A stretch of DNA of 14,412 nucleotides from an uncultured Brevinema sp. (GTDB lineage: Bacteria; Spirochaetota; Brevinematia; Brevinematales; Brevinemataceae). Within the stretch, counting starts at the first letter, position 1; each line of letters starts with the position of its first letter. Positions 5,761-13,993 of the stretch are shown piece after piece. A program made the translations under genes and the position numbers. The stretch is taken from NCBI GenBank assembly GCA_947036575.1, contig CAMQSH010000033.1, positions 1-14,412 of the forward strand, in the 5' to 3' direction. The notes beneath the pieces were generated by a model. It saw only the letters and a program-made list of their open reading frames with translations. It was not told where the DNA came from and ran no database searches.

Positions 5761-6969
5761 TTATTTTATTGAGTTTAATAGTTGTTCTGTTTCACGAGCA
5801 ATCATTAATTCTTCATCTGTAGGAACAACTAAAATTTTAGTTCTTGAGTTAGGAGTTGATACATCTTCAAGTTTTGAACGACAGGCTGCATTTTTAGCAA
5901 CATCAATTTCTATTCCTAAGGATTCTAAGTTTTTAGTTACTGTTTCACGTAAGGTTGTATCAAACTCACCCATTCCAGCAGTAAAGACAATAGCATCAAC
6001 TTTACCATCAAGTGTTACCAAACAAGAACCTATTGTTTTACGAATAGTATGTGCTAACATTGCGATTGCTAATTGAGCTCTTTCATTCCCCTCTGCTGCT
6101 GCTTTTTCAACATCTCTCATATCACTAGATACACCAGATATTCCTTTAAGTCCACTTTCCTCATTAAGAATTCTAAGAACCTCGTCTGAAGAAAGATTCT
6201 CTTTATGCATGACATATGGAATAATAGCAGAATCGATTCTACCACAACGAGTTCCCATCATTAGTCCTTCTAAAGGTGTAAACCCCATAGAAGTATCTAC
6301 ACATTTACCACCACGAACAGCAGCAATACTAGCTCCATTACCAATATGACAAATAACTAAATTAGTGTCTTCTACTTTTTTACCTAAGAACTCACAAGCT
6401 TTTGGGGTAACATAAGCGTAAGATGTACCATGGAATCCATAACGACGAATTTTATAATTTTCATAATATTTATATGGAATTGGGTACATATAAGCAACAG
6501 GTTTCATTGTTTGGTGAAAAGCCGTATCAAACACAACTACTTGAGGCGTTTGTGGCACAATCTTTTGACAAGCTCTAATTCCCATAATATTTGCTGGATT
6601 GTGTAATGGTGCAAGCTCACATAATTTATCTAAATCTTGTAATACTTTATCAGTAACAAGAGCCGCATCACTATAGAGATCTCCACCATGAACAGCACGG
6701 TGCCCAACAGCATTGATTTCATCTAAGCTTTTTAAAATAGCTTGATCACCTTTTATAAGAGAATCGAAAACTACCTTTAAAGCCTCTTCATGATTTTTTA
6801 ATGGTTTTTCAAAAGAAACTTTGTTATGATCTCCATTTGTATAACCTATCATCGAGGATTCTAATCCTATTTTTTCAATAACACCTTTTGCCAAAACAGA
6901 TTTATCTTCTGTATTCAAAAATTGATACTTGAGGGAAGAACTCCCTGCATTTAAAACTAAAACTTTCAT
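5761..6969 (-). CDS. ackA: Acetate kinase
   Basis: The enzyme converts acetyl phosphate and ADP to acetate and ATP, and works in reverse for acetate uptake; it sits in the cytoplasm at the end of the Pta-AckA route. The 402-residue product is full length and carries the ASKHA-fold residues known from Methanosarcina AckA at nearly the same positions. These are Asn7, Ser10 and Ser12 in L-N-A-G-S-S-S-L-K, Arg91 in G-H-R-A-V-H-G-G, Asp148 in V-F-D-T-A-F-H-Q, His180 in R-R-Y-G-F-H-G-T-S, Arg241 in M-G-T-R-C-G-R and a glutamate in T-D-E-E-L near 386. The adenosine loop reads F-T-A-G-M-G-E-F (329-336), with Phe where many members have Asn. AGGAG lies 8 bases before the ATG. It follows metG by 48 bp, likely in the same transcript. 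No phosphotransacetylase gene is in view. Confidence 0.97.
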   Translation of the reverse strand: MKVLVLNAGSSSLKYQFLNTEDKSVLAKGVIEKIGLESSMIGYTNGDHNKVSFEKPLKNHEEALKVVFDSLIKGDQAILKSLDEINAVGHRAVHGGDLYSDAALVTDKVLQDLDKLCELAPLHNPANIMGIRACQKIVPQTPQVVVFDTAFHQTMKPVAYMYPIPYKYYENYKIRRYGFHGTSYAYVTPKACEFLGKKVEDTNLVICHIGNGASIAAVRGGKCVDTSMGFTPLEGLMMGTRCGRIDSAIIPYVMHKENLSSDEVLRILNEESGLKGISGVSSDMRDVEKAAAEGNERAQLAIAMLAHTIRKTIGSCLVTLDGKVDAIVFTAGMGEFDTTLRETVTKNLESLGIEIDVAKNAACRSKLEDVSTPNSRTKILVVPTDEELMIARETEQLLNSIK

Positions 6970-7017
6970 ATAAAAGCTCCTTTGAATTATTTTTATATTA
7001 TTTATTTTTGTGTTTTT

Positions 7018-9066
7018 CTATCCAACTGATGAACCAGATGAAATATCTCCAGGATCAACTAAATATAGTAAAGACTTATCTCCATTAGAAGCTGCTAAAA
7101 GCATTCCTTCTGACAGTTCTCCTGCTAATTTTGCTGGTTTCAAATTATAAACAATTACAATTTTACGTCCAACTAATTCTTCTGGAGAATAAAACTCTTT
7201 AATCCCAGCTAATATCTGACGACTTTCATCACCTATTTTTACTTGTAATTTTAATAATTTACGAGATTTTTCTAGATTTTCTGCAGCTACCACTTCGGCT
7301 ACACGAAGATCTAATTTTAAGAAGTCTTCAATAGTGATTTCTGGTTTTGATTCTTTTATTGGTGTTTCTTCCATTTTTTTGTTTCCTGACTGTTTGTTTA
7401 ATTTTTCGATTTGAGCTTTGATCTCATTATCTTCTATTTTTCTGAATAAAATTTCACTCTCTTTTAATTGTTGTCCTATAGGAAGTGAGTTTTTCATAAC
7501 AGTATTTAATCTCTCCAAAGAAAGAATCCCTTCTTGCCCTAACATGTTCCATAATTTTTCAGCACTATGTGGGATAATACTATAAGAACCGAATGATAAA
7601 ATACGAAGAGTATTCAAACAAACATTCAGAACAGTATTTAAACGTTCTGGATCTGTTTTACGTAATACCCAAGGCTTGGTCTCATCAAAATATCTATTGC
7701 CTTCTCGTGCAAGATCCATCATTAATTTACAAGCTTCTCTTACTTTATAATGTTCAAAAGCTGTAAATAATTCGTTTAATTTATTTTCTAAATAAGTAAA
7801 ATGTTCTTGATCTCTATCATTATAATTAGCCTCAGGAACAACTCCCCCCTCTTTGTGTAGAAAAGTCATCGTTCTATTCACTAAATTACCATAAATATTA
7901 GCCAATTCATCATTATTACGTGCTTGAAAAAATGCCCATGTAAAGTCAGCATCTTTAGATTCTGGAGCATTTGCTGCTAAAGCATATCTCAAAGTATCTG
8001 TTGGAAAATCTTTGGCAGCTTCTGTTGCCCATACTGCCCAATTTTGAGAAGTTGATATTTTTTCACCTTCTAAGGTAAGATATTCATTTGCAGGAATATC
8101 ATGAGGTAAAATCCAATCTGATTTTTGCCCCATTAACAAAGAAGGCCAAATTACTGCATGAAAAGGAATATTATCTTTTCCTATAAAATGTATTAATTTT
8201 GTATCATTATTTTTCCAATAATCTTTCCATAGTTCAGGCTTACCTATACGTTCAGCCCATTCCATTGTAGAAGAAATATAGCCTATAGGAGCGTCAAACC
8301 AAACATAAAGGACTTTACCCACAGCATCGGGATCATCAAGAGGCACAGGAATACCCCAATTAATATCACGTGTAATTGCTCTTTCATGTAAACCATCCGT
8401 ACGAATCCAACCAAGCATAAATTTGGTAACACTATCTTTCCAAGTGGTTTTACTTTCAAGCCATGTTGTCAAATCTTTTTCAAAATCTTGTAGTTTTAAA
8501 TACCAATGTTTTGCTGCTTTTATAATAGGTTTGGATCCAGATAAAGAGCTAGTAGGATTTATGAGTTCGAAGGGAGTCAATAACACGCCACATTTATCAC
8601 ACTGATCTCCACGTGCCTTTTCATCACCACATTTGGGACAAGTCCCTTCAACATAACGATCTGGTAAAAAACGATCTGATTGTTCATCATAAAATTGATC
8701 TTCTTCTTTGACCATAATATGATCATTATTTAATAAATTAAGAAAAAATTCTTGAGATAATTTAGCATGATTTGGACGTGCTGTTCCTGAAAAATTATCA
8801 AATTCTATATTAAATCTATCAAAAGAATCTTTTATTTCGTGGTGAAAACGAGTGACAATATCTCTAGGGCTTACATTTTCTGCTTCAGCTCTAATAGTAA
8901 TAGGCACTCCATGTTCATCTGTACCACAAATATATAGGATATCGTCTCCATTCATACGACGAGAACGCACAAAAATATCAGCTGGTAAATACGCTCCAGC
9001 TAAATGTCCCAAATGAAGAGGTCCATTTGCGTATGGTAATGCAGAAGTAACTAAATAACGTGCCAT
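7018..9066 (-). CDS. metG: Methionyl-tRNA synthetase with C-terminal tRNA-binding domain
   Basis: A class I aminoacyl-tRNA synthetase that charges tRNA-Met for initiation and elongation. The 682-residue product has the Rossmann core with H-L-G-H at 18-21 and a zinc knuckle with Cys143, Cys146, Cys156 and Cys159. The KMSKS loop is the variant K-I-S-T-S (336-340), and the anticodon-binding helical domain follows (about 385-550). After a lysine/glutamate-rich linker comes an EMAP/Trbp111-type OB-fold tRNA-binding domain (about 577-682, with D-L-R-V-A-x-V at 586-592). In E. coli that domain also dimerises the enzyme. An AAGGA site lies about 10 bases before the ATG at 9066. An out-of-frame ATG sits just upstream and is not used. 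It follows the small membrane protein gene by 42 bp and precedes ackA. Confidence 0.97.
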   Translation of the reverse strand: MARYLVTSALPYANGPLHLGHLAGAYLPADIFVRSRRMNGDDILYICGTDEHGVPITIRAEAENVSPRDIVTRFHHEIKDSFDRFNIEFDNFSGTARPNHAKLSQEFFLNLLNNDHIMVKEEDQFYDEQSDRFLPDRYVEGTCPKCGDEKARGDQCDKCGVLLTPFELINPTSSLSGSKPIIKAAKHWYLKLQDFEKDLTTWLESKTTWKDSVTKFMLGWIRTDGLHERAITRDINWGIPVPLDDPDAVGKVLYVWFDAPIGYISSTMEWAERIGKPELWKDYWKNNDTKLIHFIGKDNIPFHAVIWPSLLMGQKSDWILPHDIPANEYLTLEGEKISTSQNWAVWATEAAKDFPTDTLRYALAANAPESKDADFTWAFFQARNNDELANIYGNLVNRTMTFLHKEGGVVPEANYNDRDQEHFTYLENKLNELFTAFEHYKVREACKLMMDLAREGNRYFDETKPWVLRKTDPERLNTVLNVCLNTLRILSFGSYSIIPHSAEKLWNMLGQEGILSLERLNTVMKNSLPIGQQLKESEILFRKIEDNEIKAQIEKLNKQSGNKKMEETPIKESKPEITIEDFLKLDLRVAEVVAAENLEKSRKLLKLQVKIGDESRQILAGIKEFYSPEELVGRKIVIVYNLKPAKLAGELSEGMLLAASNGDKSLLYLVDPGDISSGSSVG

Positions 9067-9108
9067 TTCATTTTATCCTTAATAAATATCTTATTATTAT
9101 TTTATTTT

Positions 9109-9435
9109 TTATGATCTTTCTGTATGCTCTGAAACATATTCATATACCCATAAAAACACCCAAACACCTAAAAAAGATGCAATAAAATTAATATCAAATT
9201 GATTGACTAATAAATGTTTGATTACAGGAATATCTTGTAATCGCATTAATAAAGGAAGTTTAAAAAGAAGATCAAACATGTATCCTCCTAAAAATCCACC
9301 GATAACACCAACGATTATTCCAACAGTCATACCACCAAAAAAGTCTTTATTATCTATTTTAATATAGATAAAAGTTCCAGTAATACCAACAAGTATTACT
9401 ATAAATGTAGATAACAAAAATGTCCAAATATTCAT
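9109..9435 (-). CDS. Small three-helix membrane protein of unknown function
   Basis: A 108-residue hydrophobic protein with about three membrane segments (roughly 3-26, 32-56 and 83-100). The middle segment is glycine-rich (G-G-M-T-V-G-I-I-V-G-V-I-G-G-F-L-G-G, 34-51), a pattern that favours tight helix packing and recalls transglycosylase-associated/YeaQ-type small membrane proteins. I do not assign it to a family. Its ATG overlaps the stop of the DUF2723 gene by one base (TAATG), with only a weak GAGAAAG ahead of it, so it is translationally coupled to that gene. It may be a partner of that membrane protein. It is in one transcription unit with metG downstream. Confidence 0.6.
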   Translation of the reverse strand: MNIWTFLLSTFIVILVGITGTFIYIKIDNKDFFGGMTVGIIVGVIGGFLGGYMFDLLFKLPLLMRLQDIPVIKHLLVNQFDINFIASFLGVWVFLWVYEYVSEHTERS

Positions 9436-11117
9436 TATTCTTTCTCTCGTGAAAACGCTTGTATTTTACTAGGTAATTCTAATATAAATTGATAAGCAAA
9501 GCCTATAAAAATCGTAAAGACTAAAAATTGTTGAATAAAAAATACTTCTTGAGTTTCCATAGATCGAGGATCTACTTCAAAATTAATAAATTCAACAATA
9601 GTCCATAAATAAATCATAGATGCTAATATAAAATACCCAGCTTGGACAGGCTCTCTTCTTACAAAATAAAATAGTCCACCCATACCTAAAATCACATTTG
9701 TTAGTCCAAATTGATTGACATGATATTGCCATAGTGCCCCTATTTGACCAAACAAATTATTGTAGTCATCAGATCCGACAGGATATTGTTTTCTAAGCAT
9801 GTGATTAAATAAAATATCTAAAGTTTGAGTATCTCCCCATGAAAGAGGCTTTGGTTCTACTAGTGGTGCAATAGCTTTTGCTCTAATCCACATATAAAGA
9901 TAAATAGAAACAGCAAATATTAATAACCACATAGCAATCGTTAAAATAAATAAAAAATTATCTACCCAATTATTTCTATGTCTTTTGTGAAGATCTTGCC
10001 GTTGAGAAAGTTGGTATACAGATATTAAAATCAATGGTACACAAACAAAAATACCATTTATCCCACCTAAAAACACAAAAGAATATGCTATTAGTCCAAG
10101 AACTACAACAAAGAAAATGGAGTGAAAGATTTCTAATATATTTTTATTCATAGACGAGTATCTTTCTAATTTGTAGAGATAATTTTGAATAGAATAAGCT
10201 GTCAACCATATTGGAACACATAAAATTGCTGTCAAAATATAAGGTACATGGTCTGCAAAAACTAATCTATATTCACCTTGTAATAAATCAGGAAAAAGCA
10301 TATAGGGTTTGATTGCAGATATTACTAATAAAAATAAAGCCATAATACAGACTACCCCAAGAAGAACTAGAGGAAATTGTCTTTCTTCAAATTGAAGAAT
10401 AAAATCTTTTCCTTTGAAAGATACTAAAATAATCATAATAGGAATAAGTGTCATCGCCCAAGCTATAATATACCATACAGGAATTTGGTGATTGGTTATC
10501 GATAAGCCCATCACAAAAGCTAATAAAAAAGTAATTCTTGGAGCTAACCATAAATTATCCTCTTCACCCCTATAACTCATCACTTCTTCATACCATATTA
10601 TCATAATAAAAAACATAACAGAAGATAGGGCTGCATTAAGTGCATAAACTTCAGCCATTACCGCTTGTGACCAATGAGCTTTAGAAAAGGCAAATAATAA
10701 GGAAGCTGCCAAAGCTGGTATATGAACACTTACTTCAAAACTTTTTACTTCTTTATTAAATCCTAACAATTTAACCATTGATAAATAAGCAAATAAAACA
10801 GCTATCGCAGCAGATACACCTGAGAAAATATTCATTTTATAACCAATATCAGGAAAACGAAGAAAAGTAAATAATTTACCAATTATTCCATAAAGAGGAA
10901 ATCCTGGAGGATGACTTGCACCCATATTATAAACTGTTGTTATTAATTCTCCAGAGTCTCCTGCTGTTACAGAAGGATTTAATGTTTTAAAATAAACAGC
11001 TAAAGAAATCAAAAAAACAAAGCTTGCAAACATAAGATCTATTTTTTTTAACAAGTAAGGATGATAAGATTGAGGATATAATTTATCAAATATTACATGA
11101 TTTTGGGATTGTGGCAC
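9435..11117 (-). CDS. DUF2723 polytopic membrane protein (glycosyltransferase-C-like)
   Basis: The 560-residue integral membrane protein has about a dozen predicted membrane segments. The first outer loop carries the DUF2723 signature: N-P-S-V-T-A-G-D-S-G-E-L at 47-58 (Asp54, Glu57) and G-A-S-H-P-P-G-F-P-L-Y at 66-76. The position of this acidic motif after the first helix is that of GT-C glycosyltransferases such as protein O-mannosyltransferases, which take sugar from a polyprenyl-phosphate carrier outside the membrane. A role in glycosylating surface proteins or lipids is inferred; the acceptor is unknown. It lacks the large soluble C-terminal region I associate with Bacteroidetes members. 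The start is GTG at 11117, supported by AGAGG six bases upstream. It heads an operon with a small membrane protein, metG and ackA, and has its own promoter. Confidence 0.75.
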   Translation of the reverse strand: MPQSQNHVIFDKLYPQSYHPYLLKKIDLMFASFVFLISLAVYFKTLNPSVTAGDSGELITTVYNMGASHPPGFPLYGIIGKLFTFLRFPDIGYKMNIFSGVSAAIAVLFAYLSMVKLLGFNKEVKSFEVSVHIPALAASLLFAFSKAHWSQAVMAEVYALNAALSSVMFFIMIIWYEEVMSYRGEEDNLWLAPRITFLLAFVMGLSITNHQIPVWYIIAWAMTLIPIMIILVSFKGKDFILQFEERQFPLVLLGVVCIMALFLLVISAIKPYMLFPDLLQGEYRLVFADHVPYILTAILCVPIWLTAYSIQNYLYKLERYSSMNKNILEIFHSIFFVVVLGLIAYSFVFLGGINGIFVCVPLILISVYQLSQRQDLHKRHRNNWVDNFLFILTIAMWLLIFAVSIYLYMWIRAKAIAPLVEPKPLSWGDTQTLDILFNHMLRKQYPVGSDDYNNLFGQIGALWQYHVNQFGLTNVILGMGGLFYFVRREPVQAGYFILASMIYLWTIVEFINFEVDPRSMETQEVFFIQQFLVFTIFIGFAYQFILELPSKIQAFSREKE

Positions 11118-11170
11118 CGTTAACCTCTTTTGATATTGTTTTAATAATTATACAAATTACGATTTGTCTT

Positions 11171-11199
11171 ATTATAAGGTTTTTATTGATAAAATGCAA
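11171..11199 (-). promoter_or_regulatory. Sigma-70-type promoter of the DUF2723-metG-ackA unit
   Basis: On the minus strand TTGCAT (11194-11199) and a perfect TATAAT (11171-11176) are spaced by 17 bp. Transcription would start near 11164, leaving a leader of about 47 bases before the GTG at 11117. It lies just past the terminator of the upstream greA fusion gene, so the two units are transcribed separately. A second TATAAT closer to the gene (11147-11152) has no matching -35 box. Confidence 0.75.
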
Positions 11200-11222
11200 G
11201 TATAAAAATTTTTTATCATAAA

Positions 11223-11251
11223 AAAAGCTCCCTCATAATAAGGGAGCTTTT
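11223..11251 (-). terminator. Rho-independent terminator of the greA fusion gene
   Basis: The 11-bp perfect stem (11223-11233 with 11241-11251) has a GC-rich core (GCTCCCT/AGGGAGC) and a 7-base loop. On the minus strand it is followed by a run of Ts, and it begins 9 bases after the greA stop codon. It separates this unit from the DUF2723 promoter. Confidence 0.9.
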
Positions 11252-11260
11252 GATTTATAT

Positions 11261-13966
11261 TTATTCAAAATCTGCTAATTCTATTGCCATAACTTTAAAG
11301 TTTTTCACTTCTCCATTAAATTCAAAACGAACTTTATCACCAACTTTTTTATCAAGTAATGAGTGTCCTAGTGGAGAATGATAAGAAATAATTCCTTTAT
11401 CAAAATTCACTGCCCACTGATCAAGAATTTGATAACTCACTGTTCCATCTTTTTCTTCTTCTAAGGTGACTTTTGTTCCAACATCAACTCTATTTGTTTT
11501 AACTTTAGATTTGTCAATGATTTTAGCTTGCCCTAAATCACTTTCTAATTTGATAAGACTAGCTTTTAATTGGTCTTGTCTTTCAAGAGCAGCCTTATAT
11601 TCAGAGTTTTCTCTAAGATCACCCTTTTCCATTGCTTCACCAATAGAAAGTGAGTTTTCAGGAATATGTATATTAACAATATTTTCAAGCTCTTTTCTCT
11701 TGTTATCATAAGATTCTTTAGTAACTAAGAAAGGATGTCTAGTTTTAATCATTGTATTTTTTGGTTTTTCAACTTTCAATTGAGGATATTTTGCATTTAA
11801 TTGCTCTAAATAAGCTTCTTTATGTTCTTTGTCAAAAGTAATCGTTGATGTTAGTAGTGCAAAAAGTGATTGAGCTGTACTCTCATCAGATTCTTCAATA
11901 ACCTTCCCAAGAAGATCATGTTTAAATAAGAACTCTTCAACTTGAGAAAGAAGTTTTTTATTTTTTGCTAAAGAAGTTTTAACACTAATTTCAGAGTTAA
12001 GAATATCAACTAAGGTTAACATTCTTAGTACAAACTCTTCATTTTTAACAGCTTTACCCAATTCATTACTCATTTCATCTAACACATAACGAGCTACCCA
12101 AATAAAAAATTCAGGTTTTTCTTGGAAATGTGTTAAAACGGATGAGAAAATACTATTAATTATTTCCCATTGATTATGAGAAACTAATTCTATTAGCATA
12201 GTATTATGATTTTTTGTTAGTGGTGTTTTTAACATAATATCAGAATAAAAGCTTGGCCATTGTTCTGATTTTTGGACATAACGCAAGAATATTTTTTGTA
12301 AGTCTACATTCAGACTAGAATAAAAATCAACAATATTTTTGATACCATTAATTAAAGAAATATCTGAGAAATACTCCTCTGCTTCTGTACTTTTAGCAAG
12401 AGTTAGGATAGTAAGAGAAATAACTTTTTTATCAGATGCTTCTGTTTGAGAATTTAGTATTTCTAAGAAATATTGAGAAATAGCCTGAGCTGCTGGAATA
12501 TTAATATCCCCACCTCTATCAATAAAATTAAGTGCTACAGAAACTTTGTTATCAAAGTTTGTAGTCTTTTTAAATCTACTAATTAGCTCTTCAACAACAG
12601 ATCTTTCTGTATCACGAAGTTCAATCACATTTCTTTTTTGGAGACTTGGAACGATAGTATTAGATGATTCCATTACTTTTTTAGCTCTTAACCACCAACG
12701 AGTCCATTCTTTATCTGTAAGTAATTCAGGTACAATAGCTTCTTTTAATTCTTTTGAATTTATATCTTCAAGATCATTACTACGCATAATCAATTCAATA
12801 ACCCCTAAAGGATTAGTTTCAAGCATTTCTTTTAATTCTTCTGGTTTTCTAGTTTTCCATAATAAAATATGGTTTTCATCAAGAACAGTTAAGGATCTAA
12901 GGGCAATCATTAAGCTCATTTCATGATCTTTTTTATTTTCAAAACTAATAACAACTCTTTCTTTTTCAATAGTTTTAACTTGACCTAAGCCCCAACTTTT
13001 ATGAGAAACATAAGATCCTTCATCAAACGCAATATGTGTTTCAAAAAATCTAATCGCTTCACGGTATGGTTTCCAACTTTGTCCTACAGCAGCTGCTTTA
13101 AGATAATGTTCTAATTGTTGATGATCTTTATAGATTTCTCTATAACAGTCTTCCAAAGCTTTTCTATATGTTTTTTCAGAAGAATGCAATCCTACACAAA
13201 ATTTAACAACAGGCAATACTAATTTGAATTTTTCTTCTTTCATTAATGTTTTAACTACATTACTAAACACAAGCGCTGCAACATATTCATCATTTGCTGC
13301 TTCACGAATTTTCTTAGCAATAGCAATAATTAATTTGGTATCTTCTGGGTATAAAAAGATAATTCTATCCCAAATAGCTTCTATCATACGAAGATTACGC
13401 ATTGCAATAAATCTTTCTATAGCTAGACGATAATAAAACATTGCTAAATCTGTATCTTCATTTTCATAAAATTCACCTAAGAATTTAGCATTGGCAGCAT
13501 CTGAACTGTCAACTAACACCAAACGCTTTTTAATAGAAAATAGAGCTTCTTGATCATCTGCATCAGTATAAATTTGTTCTAATGTTCTAAGTGCATATTT
13601 ATGTTCTCTATAGATAAGAATTTTTTCACATAAAAATTGTACTACAGCTGTTTTATGAGCTTCTAAGAAACTTTTAATAAGTAGTGGTAAATAAGAATCA
13701 TCCATAGCTGATTCTTGTAATGAAATAGCTCCAACAATGTACAAAGCCATCACACTATGAGGTGCTTCTTTCAGGTGATCTCTACAAAGCACTCTTAAAT
13801 CATCTAAAAAATTTCCGTTTACTGCCGTTTCAATAAAAGAATCCAGCTCAACGAGGTTTTTTACACTATAAGATTCTAGAGCAACATTTGTCCATTTTTC
13901 TTCGTTTAATTTTCCTTGAATATCTGAAAGAAAATCTTCTTTTTTATTGGTGAATTTATTACCCAT
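11261..13966 (-). CDS. greA: GreA transcript-cleavage factor fused to a long N-terminal helical region
   Basis: Residues about 742-901 form a complete GreA: a coiled coil whose tip carries K-G-D-L-R-E-N-S-E-Y (781-790), with Asp783 and Glu786 matching the catalytic acids of E. coli GreA (Asp41, Glu44). An FKBP-like domain follows, with S-P-L-G-H-S-L-L-x-K-K-V-G-D-K-V at 864-879. GreA enters the RNA polymerase secondary channel and rescues backtracked complexes by stimulating RNA cleavage. The first 740 residues are mostly helical and look like TPR/HEAT-type repeats. They are interrupted at about 318-362 by a beta-rich segment (W-G-L-G-Q-V at 325-330, then V-V-I-S-F-E and H-E-M-S-L-x-x-A-L-R-S-L) resembling SH3/CarD-like modules. 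Such giant GreA proteins of about 900 residues occur in Borrelia and Treponema. GGAGG lies 8 bases before the ATG. The gene is 27 bp downstream of the preceding frame. Confidence 0.92.
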   Translation of the reverse strand: MGNKFTNKKEDFLSDIQGKLNEEKWTNVALESYSVKNLVELDSFIETAVNGNFLDDLRVLCRDHLKEAPHSVMALYIVGAISLQESAMDDSYLPLLIKSFLEAHKTAVVQFLCEKILIYREHKYALRTLEQIYTDADDQEALFSIKKRLVLVDSSDAANAKFLGEFYENEDTDLAMFYYRLAIERFIAMRNLRMIEAIWDRIIFLYPEDTKLIIAIAKKIREAANDEYVAALVFSNVVKTLMKEEKFKLVLPVVKFCVGLHSSEKTYRKALEDCYREIYKDHQQLEHYLKAAAVGQSWKPYREAIRFFETHIAFDEGSYVSHKSWGLGQVKTIEKERVVISFENKKDHEMSLMIALRSLTVLDENHILLWKTRKPEELKEMLETNPLGVIELIMRSNDLEDINSKELKEAIVPELLTDKEWTRWWLRAKKVMESSNTIVPSLQKRNVIELRDTERSVVEELISRFKKTTNFDNKVSVALNFIDRGGDINIPAAQAISQYFLEILNSQTEASDKKVISLTILTLAKSTEAEEYFSDISLINGIKNIVDFYSSLNVDLQKIFLRYVQKSEQWPSFYSDIMLKTPLTKNHNTMLIELVSHNQWEIINSIFSSVLTHFQEKPEFFIWVARYVLDEMSNELGKAVKNEEFVLRMLTLVDILNSEISVKTSLAKNKKLLSQVEEFLFKHDLLGKVIEESDESTAQSLFALLTSTITFDKEHKEAYLEQLNAKYPQLKVEKPKNTMIKTRHPFLVTKESYDNKRKELENIVNIHIPENSLSIGEAMEKGDLRENSEYKAALERQDQLKASLIKLESDLGQAKIIDKSKVKTNRVDVGTKVTLEEEKDGTVSYQILDQWAVNFDKGIISYHSPLGHSLLDKKVGDKVRFEFNGEVKNFKVMAIELADFE

Positions 13967-13993
13967 TCGTGTTGCCTCCGAAGGCTATTATTT

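Noticed and set aside
8423..8605. Short plus-strand frame opposite metG
   Set aside because: It is fully antisense to the conserved zinc-knuckle region of methionyl-tRNA synthetase.
7018..9066. The KISTS loop of methionyl-tRNA synthetase as a defect
   Set aside because: Variants of KMSKS such as K-I/F-S-T/K-S are normal in MetRS; all other catalytic and zinc residues are present.
11466..13433. Several plus-strand open frames opposite the GreA fusion
   Set aside because: Their Ser/Leu/Phe-rich translations are the usual mirror of Glu/Lys/Asn-rich coding sequence; none has a promoter, ribosome binding site or domain.
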